Shown piece by piece: positions 45,002 to 56,646 of a DNA stretch of 64,000 nt (positions within the stretch are counted from its first letter, which is position 1; the number at the start of each line of letters is the position of its first letter). Below the pieces are notes generated by a model. It searched no databases, was not told the origin of the DNA, and worked only from the letters and a program-made list of their open reading frames with translations. A program made the position numbers and the translations under genes. Origin of the DNA: Calycina herbarum (lineage: Eukaryota > Ascomycota > Leotiomycetes > Helotiales > Pezizellaceae); assembly GCA_001414485.1 (NCBI GenBank), contig LLEY01000034.1, forward strand, positions 186,001 to 250,000, in the 5' to 3' direction.

Positions 45002-48000
45002 TTTCTATTTAACGTCAAGCGGATTCTAGCTCGCGTGGGCTAGGTCCTAGAAAGTCCCAGTGTTGAGCAAATAACGCTAGGGGGGTGCCCTAGGCTACAG
45101 GGGGTGTAAAAGAAAGTACGCTAATTTACAAGAGATAGTTTAAAGAGAAGCCCCACTTCTAGAACAGCTCTTGTTCTTAATTAGTTTAAAAGTATCGTAA
45201 GAGGTAGATCTTAGTATAAAACTTTGTCTTATAGTAGACCTTATAAAAGAGTTTCTTATAGTATAGGCTAAAGAGAAGTTGTAGATTCCTCTTAGCCTTT
45301 ATAAGTAGTTCCGGGGCTACTCTATTTACTAGCTAGCAAAAGAGAAGGTGGAATTGAGTTTTTCCTCTACTATACTTACACTTACCCGAGGTAAGTAGTA
45401 TATCGAGGTAGAAGAAGCGAAGGTGATATAGGTTAAAGTCTCCGTAGCTAGAGCGAGCTACGATTAGGCGAGCTAGGACCTCTCTTGGTAGGTGAAGTGT
45501 CTTTAGCTTTAAGGACCAGTTAACAAGCCCTAGGTCTTTGTATAGACTAGGAGCTGTGGTGTTCTAGAGCTTCTTTACAAGCTGAGTCTCTAACTCTTTA
45601 ACCTCTCTCTTAAGCGTAGTAGTACAGAGTAGAGAAGAAGAAGGAGGAGAAGAAGACAAAGAGTTAAGCGAAAGTAGCCGAGCGCCTCTCCCCGCAGCTC
45701 TATCCGCTATCTCGTTCCCTTTAATTCCTATATAACTAGGGCACTACCTAGTATAAACTTTCCTAGGGTATAATAGAGCTAACTCGTTAACTCTATTAAA
45801 GGTCTCTTATAAGGTGCTGTAAGACTAGTAGGTTAGTTATAGTATTGCTTCGAGGTTGTTAAGGCAGATCTAGCACTTCCTAGCTAGGGGCTAGAAGGAA
45901 GAGGAGATAGCTAGTTCTAGTCTATAAAGAGCAGCTCTAGCCTCTATATCGTAGATCTTAAGTGCTATACCGAAGGAGTAAACCTTAGTATTAAGGATAG
46001 CTCCCCCTCTTATTAGATAGACACCTCCGCCAGTTCTCTTATTATCTAAGCAAGAGCCGTCGGAGAAGACAACTAGGTCTATATTAAGGATAGTAGCAAG
46101 GAATTCAAGGAATCTAGCTTTATAAAAGTCCTTGGTTCCTCCGGAGTCAGGCCCCTCTATTTCTAGAAGGCGGGCTTGCCGGTTAAAGCCTCTATTCTAC
46201 GGTGGGTCTTAGAGGGGGTCGATCTCTTCAGAGAGAGGGAGAGCCTTATAAGCACGATAAGTAAGCCTAGCTTTAGAGCAAGGGTTGTTAGTACAACGTT
46301 TTAGTAGGTGAGCTAGGTCGAGTCGTCGAGTCCTAGCTTCGAGTGCTTTGCTTCTACCTATAAGACTAATCTTAGAGGTAAGGAGGCTGGATTCTATAAG
46401 AAGTACTAAGGTAGGAGTAGTCTTATATACTAGGAGGATAATCCTAGCACACTTAGCTACTACTCTATCTAGTAGAGTAAGATAGCGGCTAATTCAGTTG
46501 TTTTTTATACTTTATACCTAGCTCTCTCTTACTCTAGCACGTCCGGGGAACCAGGTCTCGCTTCCGAAGTAGGCGATAGACAGGATATAAGCAGTAGTAG
46601 CTTGTTTAAGTAAGTATAAGAGAGAGCCTCGTATAGTGTTTGTTATTCCCTTTAAAGCACTAGCTACTAGTATAGCCTTGCTAGCTATCCTTCTAACGTG
46701 GCTATAGAAGGTAAGACGAGAGTTAAAGGAGATACTAAGCTACTAAAGCTCTTATATAGGTTCTATTGTTTTTCCTTCTACTATAATAGAAGGAGGGGGC
46801 CGGATACCTCTTCCCTTTTACTTTCTCTTATAAGAGAAGTAGATAAGTTTAGACTTCTTAGTATTAAAGGTAATCCCCTCTTCTGTCCCCTAAGCTAGTA
46901 CACTAGCTATCTGTTTTACAAGGACTATAGTATTCCCTGCCTTAGAGGGCCTAAAAGCAAGTAGTCTAATATCGTCGGCGTAGCCGAACCTTTGAAGTGT
47001 CGGGAGAGAGCCTACTCCTAAGGTAAAGAGTAGCTAGATATAGAGTATAAAGAGAATAGGCGAGATAAGCGAGCTCTAGGGCAGCCTATACTAAAGAGGG
47101 GTAGATACTCCTATTTCTCCGTCTAGCTTTACTTTAATAGATCTGCTAGATAGGAAGGAGGTAACCTATACTATAAAGCTATATAGCTACCCTTGCTCTT
47201 AGAGTCTTTTAATTAGCTGGCCTAGAAGAACAGCGTTAAAGGCACCCTTGATATCAAGTATAAGAAGAGAAGCCTCTTACTTCTCCCTAAGTACTTTCTC
47301 TATATTAAAGGTGAGACAGGTTATAAGGTCTGTAGCTGCTCTTAGTAGGAGAGCTCTGAACTGGTTTGGTTCGAGAATAGTATACTTAATAGTAATCTAG
47401 GAGGCTCTCTTTGCTAGAAGCCTTTCGAGGCCCTTTCTAAGAACCGAGAGTAGAGAGATTAGCCGGTATACGCGAGGAGACGACTTATCCTTCTTATTTA
47501 GCTTTAGGATAATAGCTATAATAGCTGTATAGAAGATCTTTAGATAGAAGCCTGTCTCTATACACCCCTTAAACAGTGAATAGACTAGGTGTGAGATCTA
47601 AGGCCAGGCTGTCTTAAAGACACCTATAACAAGTTCGTCCTCCCCTAGAGTAGTAGAGGCCTTTCCTAGAACCGATTCCTTAACCTCGTATAGAGTAAGA
47701 GCTGTCTAAGGTAGAGAATAAGTAGAGGTAGTTAAGGTGTCGGTTAGTATATCTCTAACTTCTGCCTTATTTATAAGTAGTTCTTATACTAGGATCTTCT
47801 GTTTCTCTTAAGTAGTAAAGCCTAGTTGCTCTACCGAGTCCTTTAAAGGAGGGGACCTGTAGACCCCTATACTCTAGTACTACTTATAAATCTTAAAGAC
47901 GTCCTTACTCTTTATAGCTTTGTTAATTAAGCCGCGGAAGTGTTCTCTCTTTACCTTCCGGATCTCTCCTCGAAGTATTCTCCGGAGGCCTTTAATAGAC

Positions 48001-50695
48001 TCTGTACTAGCTCCTAGCCTTCGTATCTTTCTAGCCTCGGTAGCTATAGATTAGCACTCCTTATTCTACTAAGAGTGTTCACTCTTATAACCAAGCCCTC
48101 GCTTAGTACTACTAAGGTACGCCCTATATACACTCTTAATAATAAACTCTACCAAAGTCTTAAGCGAGTTCCTATCCGGTTATTCTATAAGCTTAAAGAG
48201 CTACTACTCTTGAAGCTTTCCTTAAAGTACTGTCTTAAAGACTTTAGCGTCGAGAGTACTAAGCTTAAGCAGGGAGTCCTTCTTAGCTAGTCTACTAGTA
48301 TATAGTAGGCTAGTAAGGACTAGGAGGTAATCTAAGCTATACTTAAAGGCTAGGTTAACCTCTAAGGTTACCTCTCTTTAATAGAGGCTACTAGAGTAGA
48401 AGGCTAGGTCTAGCGTATTCCCTAAGCTATAGGTTTATATACTAGAAGGGGTAGTAAGTTAGAGTCCTTTACTCTTTATCTAGTCGATAAGCGAGGGAGC
48501 TTATATACTCTCTAGGCCTAGGAAGTCTAGCTGCCAGAGCTGGCTCTTTAGATTGAAGTCGCTAGCTATAAAGATATTTATTATAGAAATATATTAAGAG
48601 GCTAGAATAAGGCTAACAGCCTCCCTAGCTTCTCTAACACCGAGAGGAGCGTTATATACGTTAAGTATATATAGCGGGGGGCCTTATAAGAGAGTAATCG
48701 AGGCGTAAACAAGGTCTCGGTATTAAAGCAAGGGAGTAATAGAGGTCTACTAACTTATAAGGATCCCAGCCCCTTTACGTATAAAGAAGAGTACCCTAGA
48801 AGGTCCGGCGTTCTAGTTGTATATAGGTGTAAAGCAGTCGTAGTTTAGGTAGCGTCTTATAATCTGGCGGCTAATCTCTCTTAAGTAGATATACAGTTCT
48901 TAAATAAGTACTACGTCGACTCGCCTAGCGTATACTAGCTATAGTATAAGCTCCTAGTATCTGCTAGACTTATATACGTTGATTTATAGTACTTAAAGAC
49001 AGTAGTTCTTCGCGTGTCCTTATCTACTTATAAAGAGACTATAATAGTAGAGTTCTAGGTTCTTCGTATAGAAGGGGCGTATACTATTTCTTCTATAGAG
49101 GTGTCTTTAGAGAGTTCTTCTCTTTAAGGTAAAGAAGGTATCGAGGGAAAGAGGGAGAGAGAAGAGGAATTAACTACTCTTGCTTATAAGGTAGCTAGAA
49201 TAACCTATTCTAGGCTACTATAAGGAGAGTTAAGCTCGCTTCTAATCCGTAGTTCGTTATACGCTTAGTATATATTCCTTCTGTTCTTAGCTATAGGGCG
49301 TGTTCCTGAGGTTCCTAGTCTAAGTAGATATCTAGGGTCGTCTAAGAGGTGTAGGCTACTATAGTGTAGATACTTTAGCTTATATTATATATAGTTTAGA
49401 CACTCTAGGTATAAGTCTTCGGTGTACTAAGTAGTACTATAAAGACGATATCTTTAGTTCTTTTTATAAATCCTTTAATTATACCACCCCTAGTACTTAG
49501 AGCACTAAACAACTAAAGAGACCTTAGAGAGAGACTTAAAGAAGACTCTTCTTCTAAAGAGAGATATTATATCTAAGATAGCGTAATTCTAAGCCTCTTC
49601 TTCTTTAAAGAAGATAGTCTAAGAGGTAAAGAATACCTTACTAGAGAGCGATTTACTTAATATATCGACTTTTATAAGAGCTACTCCGATTCGTTCCTTT
49701 ATTACTATAGCTACTACTTCGGCAGTAGTAGAGGTAAGAGTTAAAGTAATTACTCCTTTATTATTAATTTCGACAGCTTTAGTATTCTAAGGTATCCTAG
49801 ACAGGTAATATACTGCCTAGTTTTATAAGGTCTCGATCCTAGCTACTAAGAATAGAGTCTATATAAATACTTTCTTTGTTATTAGAAGAGCCTTTAGAGC
49901 TTCCTTGTTTTTAAGTATAATAGTAAATCTAGAGTTAACTAAGAGAACCTCTTATATAAGCTCTTTATAACCTATTTTTAGGTTATAAAGTATAAAGAAG
50001 ATAGTAAGAGTAGAGTACTCTCTTTTAAGAGAATCGGGAGGAAGTCGGATAAAGACTCTAAGGTCTAGTTTAGCTAGTAAGTTCTTATTCTTCTTCTTCT
50101 GTATTATCGAGGAAGAGAGAGAGAGAGGTAGAATTATTATTAATACTAAGGTTATATTTTTAAGTACTAAGGCATTCTTTATAGTCTATATATACGAGAA
50201 TTTTTCTCTTAGAGCTAGAGGGGGAGAGGGAGTCAGGGAGGGCGTAGGGCCGCCTCTATGTGTAATAGAGGGGGTTTCTAAGGTCGAAGGTAGTAGGGGA
50301 GGTGTCTCTAAGGTGTATGCTTGGTGGAATGAGAGGCTAATATTAGCTACTTGAGTGTAAAAGACTCGGAGGTAGGGTAGGAGGTCAGGGGGAGCTTTAT
50401 CGAGTACAGTGCTTAGATGGTAATCTATAGCTTCTACAGTTCCTCTAAAGAAGGTTTGGCCTATAGAACTACGTTCTAGGGCTTTGGTAGTTGCTAAGAC
50501 GAAGTATTACTATATATTCGAGAGAGGGGGAATCGGGCATACTCCCTCCTTACCCAGACCTCTTTTTAGAGGCGGCGGAAGGGCCGGAGGCCTTCTTAGA
50601 GAGGTTTCCATAGAAGGAAATCGGCTTGTTTAGTGTAAGCAAGTGAGAACGAGTGATTTAGTACAAAAAATTCAGTCTCGAAAAAAGGTTGTATG
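44959..50695 (-). mobile_element. LINE retrotransposon copy 3, full length, RIP-mutated
   Basis: The same LINE as copy 2 in reverse orientation, 5.7 kb. The A-rich tail appears as about 12 TTTA units at 44,959-45,005. On the minus strand the order is: 5' end at 50,695 (CCTTTTTTCGAGACTG, shared with copy 2), ORF1 with zinc knuckles near 49,480-49,310, endonuclease about 48,980-48,400, reverse transcriptase with Y-A-D-D at 46,982-46,971, and RNase H near 46,080-45,700. The many in-frame stops make it inactive. The long tail and intact target duplication suggest it is not very old, and the flanks are not RIP-mutated, so RIP stopped sharply at its ends. Confidence 0.92.
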
Positions 50696-50709
50696 TAAAT
50701 AATGTATAT
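50696..50709. repeat. Target-site duplication of LINE copy 3 (right)
   Basis: Second copy of TAAATAATGTATAT at the 5' end of the reversed LINE. Confidence 0.92.
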
Positions 50710-50777
50710 AAACTGGATAATGCGTGCAAACCAAGTAATGTGCACAAGCTGAATAGTGCGTACACACCAACTGGGAT
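50706..50777. repeat. 18-bp minisatellite, right part
   Basis: Units ATATAAACTGGATAATGC, GTGCAAACCAAGTAATGT, GCACAAGCTGAATAGTGC and GTACACACCAACTGGGAT follow one another at exactly 18-bp spacing and continue the phase of the units left of the LINE. Confidence 0.8.
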
Positions 50778-50958
50778 CGACCGGCCAGATCATCTTATTT
50801 GGATGGTCTCGAGAGACCACCGTGGTGGGAAAACCTAGCAGCTTCTGGGACTATAAGTGATCAGGGAAGGTACCTGCATTAGGCAATAAAATGAATTGAC
50901 CACGTGTTTAAACACCTCCTCCCTTAAAACCATCTTAAACTCATATCACTAAATCCCA

Positions 50959-52075
50959 TCAGAGCCCTTGCTCAGCCCATTGGAATTCCCCCGTAAAACC
51001 TTCATTCAAAATAGTGGCGGCAATATTCCTTCGTTGCTGCTGCATATCCTCTGCTCGAAACACCGGATGAATATTCAGAGCTAGGCAATGAGCGGTTGTA
51101 CATACGTACACGCCACAGTCATAGCCGTTGTCCTGCTTCGGACCCGAGGAGGGATTAAATTTCCAATGCTTTGTGTCCACGTTCGAATCTGTGCCACACT
51201 GGAACTTCAGCCAGCGCAAGAAGATGTTGCAGTACACACGCCAGGTGTCGTCTTTCGACCATTGCCCTTGGACACCTCCTAAGCTATCCCACAACTCGAC
51301 TTGCTGTTTAAGTGGCCGCACGGTTCCCAGCACCCAGTGATTGCCCTCATGATTAATGGGAATAAGGACGGTATCTACCCTCAAAATATCGTCTGTGACC
51401 ACACCTGCCTTCTCCATCCTTTTTACCAATGCTTGCGCATCACGGGACGATGGCTCGCTGGTTTCAGTGCCAAAAGATCTCTTCATAAGGTCGAAGAAGA
51501 AGGTATTGTGCACCACAAACTTTGGCACCCTGCTCCCCTCCGCTTCCCAGTCTGCCCATCGACGGACCATATCCAAGTATGCATTCACAATATCGCCATC
51601 CAGCCACAAACCTGCGGTGAGAAGGCGCCGGAAGGACTCTCCTCGGATCGGACTCCCTTCCAGGTCATGGCAGATCTCCTTTGTCTGGTTCTGCGCGAGC
51701 TTTGCCTGTTCTAATCGCTGCGTCCACTGGTTACTTAAGTGCTGGATCACAGGTAGTCTCGCATCGCGTCGGCCAGATGGATTCGACGACGGTGGTTTTG
51801 GGCGAGCCGGCGCTGCGTAGGTACACGTTAGCACGTTATAGGTGCAGATTTTGGGGCAGATCTACCGTTGCCTTTGCTGGCGCTCGAAGGTCCCGCAACT
51901 GGCGCATCATCCTCGTCTTCATCCAAGTTGATGATCTCCTTGGATTTTATGGGTTCCTTGCCTCCCGACTTTCTTGATAGCATACCCACTCGTACCAAGG
52001 CGTTCTTTGACGCGTTGTTCAGTGCCGCGCTCACCTCTGAAGTGACTTGGGGATGCTTTGATGGGCGAAGTTCAA
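50959..52075 (-). CDS. Ulp1-like SUMO protease (peptidase C48), 5' end unresolved
   Basis: Predicted cysteine protease that processes or removes SUMO-type modifiers. The visible exons, 52,075-51,866 and 51,812-50,959, give about 353 residues; the intron has a GTAGAT donor, a GCTAAC branch site and a CGCAG acceptor. The N-terminal half is acidic and Ser/Pro-rich (DEDEDDAPVAGPSSASKGN). The C-terminal C48 domain (about the last 190 residues) has the full catalytic set: His in NHEGNHWVLG, Asp in LWDSLGG, Gln in GPKQDNGYDCG and Cys in the same DCG, followed by VYVC. No ATG opens the first exon; it starts at a likely CAG acceptor near 52,077, so a 5' exon is missing from this model. The domain is uninterrupted. 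It stands head-to-head with the chromodomain relic, close to the LINE. Confidence 0.85.
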
Positions 52076-52859
52076 CTGACGAGCAGATAAATCTCAACGC
52101 GAATGCAGTAGCGTGGATAGGGTTTGCTGAAGACTGAGGCGGATCGAGCGGATGAGGATGCGAAAGCGAGTATAGAAGAGAGATTCCGCGGATTCAAGAT
52201 GATATTGTTGATGCGGTGAAGGAAGTGTGTGATGAGGGGAGAATCACGAGCGGGCTCTTGAACAGCCACAAGGCTGATGCAGCACAAAAAGCAAATACAC
52301 AATACTGAAGACAAAGATCTGTCGTTGAGAGTATCATCATTTAATAAGCTTTTATTCAGATCCTAGCTATTACGACAGCTCCTCTTATAATATCTTGTGG
52401 AACTTATCACTTGGAAATCAATTTGGGCTACGAGAAAGACAATAACTGCGATGCCTTAATCCATGTCTTTAGCAGACTGCCTCGATTTCGTTGCGAGCGG
52501 CAAACTGATGTATGGACGAGGCGAGACCAGTTCCGACAGGCAGGCGCATAGATTATCACTTAAGCCGCTCAATTCCCCTCGCTGGATATTTCACATATGC
52601 TCAAACTGGTTTTCTCCTCTGTCCACTTCGTTTTGTAATGGCTACCCTTGAGAATATGCAATTTCTTCAATTCACGTTTCCCTTATCAAACCCGCCATTT
52701 TGCAACAGCAATCCTCTTTGGTCTTCTAAACCCAGCGGTTCAATCTCTTCACTCAACGCCAGCGACAGCCAGAGAACACACAGACGACCTACGGCTACCT
52801 TTTCCCGTTCTAAATATCAAATTGAGGCAGAGACACATACGACAGCGAGAGTTGAAGGT
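52076..52859. other. Intergenic between Ulp1-like gene and chromodomain relic
   Basis: It should contain the missing 5' exon and promoter of the Ulp1-like gene. Open frames here (52,072-52,314 on -, 52,463-52,865 on +) show no domain. Confidence 0.4.
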
Positions 52860-54151
52860 ACGTGAACAAGCTTCATCGAAAGTGAATTCGTTCTGTGTGC
52901 TCCTGCTGACAATGACAATGAATCAGACGACGATCTTCCATCTCTCGAGGGGCACTCTCGGGCAACTCTGCGCCCAAAGATTTCAACTAAGGCCTTGGAC
53001 GCCGGATCCACCCTTTAGCGTCTGGAACAGCCAGCTCTTCACTGGGCTGGAGTGCAGGTCAACCAAACACAACCAGAATCGGGTGAACCCCAGGACGGTA
53101 GTCGAGGTAGGTGCATTGACTGTCCTTTATACTGAAAAGCGGGCTGCTAATTATACGAAAATAAACCAGTGATTCTCGATAATAGCCACCACTCAGTTGA
53201 AGGAAGTGTTGGGAATGAAGTCGGAGACGCTTTCAGTGATTGCGATATTGGGCATATTAAACGGGTCGCAAGTCTGCATAATATTTTTACAATCTCAAAA
53301 CTCACCTTTAAACCACAAAGCGTACCCCTTACTCTCACACGAGCCCAACCTCACACTCTCCCCCAATCATTTATATCACTGCAGGACCAGATCAACCAGC
53401 AAGTTGTCGACATCACTCAGCGCACGTTAGCGGAGTCTGCGATTGCCAAGGCTTCTGATAGTGTTAATGATGGATGAATTGATGAGGACACTGCTGAACT
53501 AGCGGGAGGAAGGAAATTGGGGTGGAAGAGCTGGTGGGAGAAGCGGGAGGGTTAGAGATGCAGCAGCATAAGGAGATTGCAGGACAGAAGGAAGAGCTCG
53601 GGCAGCCAGCCCTGGGTGGTCAGCAGAACCTGGCGGAGGTAGACGACACGAACGATCCTATGGACAAGGAGGCCATCGAGACTCTGCCAGCCACCCAACC
53701 AGAGATCGACTATTACAATTTTTGACTGCGTGGGATACGCACCCAGCAGCTTTCTGAACGCCAGACAAAGACAACCCAGTACCGAGTCGTATGGGGCGAA
53801 CATCTAAACAGATCTGACTCTTGGATCAACGAAGATGATGTGCAGATATCGATGCTACGGCTGCTTTGCGAGCGACCCACTCAAGACTTGGTCCCACAGG
53901 TGGAAAGGAACGTGCGAGTTCGCCACATGCGATACAGCAAGCGCAACAAAGGCAAAAAGATTTTCGAGTACCTGGTCGACAAACTCTCCACCTGGATCAC
54001 TGAAGATCAACTGAGAATCTCACTCAGTCCTACGTTGCTTGCTGGGCTTAAAAGTAAATTGTTACTCCACAAGCCGTCTGGCACGAGGATAGTTGAAGAT
54101 CCCAACGAAGTAGGATTCGAAGCACGGGAAAAAACACATTCGAAAAATTGA
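52860..54151 (+). pseudogene. Tandem-chromodomain gene, broken
   Basis: A plus-strand coding trace with several stops and frame changes. An acidic region (NESDDDLPSLEG, about 52,918) and Gln/Glu-rich text (53,522-53,720) precede two chromodomain-like units. The first reads TQYRVVWGEHLNRSDSWINE (about 53,776-53,835). The second reads MRYSKRNKGKKIFEYLVDKL then STWITEDQL (about 53,928-54,015). Both end in the W-I-x-E-D-x-V/L pattern of chromodomains. A TGA at 53,723 lies in the same frame just before the first unit, so the product cannot be continuous without an unseen intron. Chromodomains bind methylated histone tails, or target retroelement integrases; no integrase is visible here. The stops are not all RIP-type. 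Confidence 0.5.
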
Positions 54152-55087
54152 TGGTGAATTTTGTCATCTTATGACATATATAGCAGGTCAGCAGGTTTAA
54201 TGTCACACGATATGGCGAACCATTGTGATGGGAATAATCAAACATGCTGGCACCTCGGTAGCCTTCGTAGCCCAGCCTCAGTCTACAGACAACTCAGAAA
54301 TGGGTCGTTGACAGTGTTTTCATAACCCACTTACTTCGTGTTGTAGGCTGTGGGTGTTCAAGTGTAACCGGAAAGCTGCAGGATGATGTTTGCTATGCAG
54401 ATTCGTATCGATAGTGAGGACGAGGCTGACGGACCTATACAGGACACGAACGAGTTGAACGACCAAGACTGCTTATCACGCCTCGTAATCGAATAGCAAA
54501 CATGCGAGAGAAACCTGATTTTCGACGTATTACCAAGGATTAACAGCAAAGAATTGGAGGGCGCCACTCGGCGTCCCGGACACTTCAATTGGGCGCACTC
54601 CAACAGGTCCAAGGATCATTGCTGATTGTTTGCATTTACTGCTGGCAATGTATCTGGCTGGCGGTACACAAGACCACGCATGATATTGAGGCATGGCACG
54701 TGGAGGGGGAAACAAACTTCCAAAATCAAAACAGACACAGCACTTGATGTGAGGGACCGAAGAAAAAAATTGATATTTCTAACCTCCTCGACATCGCCAA
54801 GGTAAAATCACCAGATTTCGTGGGGACAACTGAGTTTATGTCAATCATTGTAATAGTAAGCTAATGTGACAGATGATTTACATACTCAGCACTCGTGTGA
54901 TAAAATCGCTGAAAGGGGGGTGTTTGCGAATACCCAGAAACCATCGAGGCACAGCCATCGACTCGGGCATTGCACAAACAAGTGAAAGGTGGCGAGCAAT
55001 ACCATATGCACAGGTTGGACTTCCGAACCAGCTGTTGCTGTATCATTCTGTCGACGGTACAGGATGGAAACAAACCAATAACACATC
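54152..55087. other. No supported gene
   Basis: Intergenic DNA between the chromodomain relic (+) and the 3' end of APN1 (-). Several short frames overlap on both strands (54,358-54,715, 54,861-55,143) with no domain or splice logic. Confidence 0.5.
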
Positions 55088-56646
55088 TCAATGACTGCAA
55101 CCACCCTCTTCGCCACTAGAATCCTCATCCTCATCCTTGACATCTTTTTTGCTTTTCTTCTTCTTCGGTGAAGCCTTCTTGAACATGGAGTCTAGGGTCT
55201 TTTGTTTCTTCTTGTCCACCTGGCCTTGAAATTTCTTTCGTTCCTCGGCGCCAATATCCTGCAGCCGCTGTTCCTCTTCCTGAAAGGTATTGGTATCTGC
55301 GTCCACGCCTACGAGACTCTCGAGCAACTTGATCTCCGAGGACCAAATACTTTTATCTTCAACTACCTTTCCATCAGCACCTTTCTTCTCAATCGGTGTC
55401 TCCAAAACCATTGGATGATCCTGGAAGGGTTGGAAATTGACAACATTGTGAAAAGCTCGTAGACCGAGGAATCCAGTTCCGATATTGGCGTGTAGATCAC
55501 GATTGCTGCCAAGTGGCGTCTTGCTGTCATTCAAGTGGAGAGCCCTCACGTAGGACATACCGACGATTTTGGAGAAGCTATCCATCGTTTTCTTGAATGC
55601 GTCTGGTGTTCTCAGATCATAGCCTGCGGCGAACGAGTGGCAGGTGTCAATGCAAACACCAACACGCGACTTATCTTCAATAAGGGCAATAACGTCCCGC
55701 AAGTCTTCCCATGTCGAACCAATCACGTTCCCAGCCCCGGCCATACTCTCTAGCACTGTAACCACCGTCTTGGTTGCCTTGTGTGCCTTGTTTAGCTGTG
55801 CTGCAATCCGTGCGATTGCCTCCGGCCTCGGGTTCCCGCCGGTGCTTCCAGGATGGAAATTGTAGAGCGTGATGCCCAGTGCCTCGCAGCGTTGTAAGTC
55901 GTCTAGAAAACATGTGTATGCCTGTGTAGCCTTCTCATTATCAGCTTGCGCCAGGTTCACGAGGTATGAACCGTGGGGAAGAACGTGTTTTGCAGCATCG
56001 TATTGCTGTTCGGAACAGAATGCTTTGAATTGGTCTCGAGCTTCGGAGGTGAGGGGAGGACTCTCCCACTTTCGCTGGGACTTGAGGAATAGTGCAAAGG
56101 AATTCCCGCCGATATGTAGACTATTTTTGACTGCATTCTGGACACCTAGACTTGATCAGTATGTTTTATTTGTTAACATGAGGCAAGCAAACCTCCAGAA
56201 GTTGAAACGTGCGCTCCAATATGCATCGCATGCTTCAATGTCCCCATTACTGTCCGCGCAGCAAGAGGCATGGCTCCGGCTTCTTTCTCTTCCTTTGTCT
56301 TGCGCTTCTTCGTCACCTTCTTCTCATCTGCGTCTTCTTCACCCTCGTCGTCCTCGGTTGTCTTGACTTTGCGTTTCGTAGACTTAGACTTGGATTTCTC
56401 TTCGACCACTGCCTTCGCTATGACTCTATTGATCTTGGGCTTCTTGTTTGGTGGCTCGGGAGCCTCCTCGTCCGAATCCAACTCTTGTTTGACGGCTCTC
56501 TTAGCTGTTCTGCTGGATTTCGCGGCTGACTTTGCGATAACCTCAATTGTTTCAACCTTTACTGCTTTTTGCCTCTTCTTTGGAGTCGAGGCAACTGGAT
56601 CTTCTGGGATTTGCGTGTTGGACTTCCTGGCAGATCTTGGAGGCAT
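55088..56646 (-). CDS. apn1: AP endonuclease 1 (endonuclease IV family)
   Basis: Predicted DNA repair enzyme that cleaves abasic sites and trims blocked 3' ends in base-excision repair (nucleus and mitochondria). Exons 56,646-56,193 and 56,145-55,088 code 503 residues; the intron is 47 nt with GTTTGC donor and CTAG acceptor. Residues 1-135 are a Lys/Glu/Ser-rich extension with nuclear-localisation-like clusters (NKKPKINR, KKVTKKRKTK). The TIM-barrel Nfo domain starts at MHIGAHVSTSGG and carries the three signatures: ITLYNFHPGS, GVCIDTCHSFAAGYD and HLNDSKTPLGSNRDLHANIG, which hold the zinc-binding His, Asp and Glu ligands. The C-terminus is again very basic (SPKKKKSKKDVKDEDED). Longer than yeast Apn1 (367 residues) because of both tails, as usual in filamentous fungi. 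Divergent from THI4. Confidence 0.96.

Noticed and set aside
44959..45005. Simple-sequence microsatellite (TTTA)n
   Set aside because: It is the A-rich 3' tail of the reversed LINE, as shown by the adjacent element end and target duplication.
46698..48290. Plus-strand open frames at 46,698-46,898 and 48,075-48,290
   Set aside because: They are antisense to the reverse transcriptase and endonuclease parts of LINE copy 3 and carry no independent domain.
52117..53172. Frames at 52,463-53,172 as a separate gene
   Set aside because: Frames conflict, and part of the region (from 52,860) reads better as the acidic start of the chromodomain relic in another frame.
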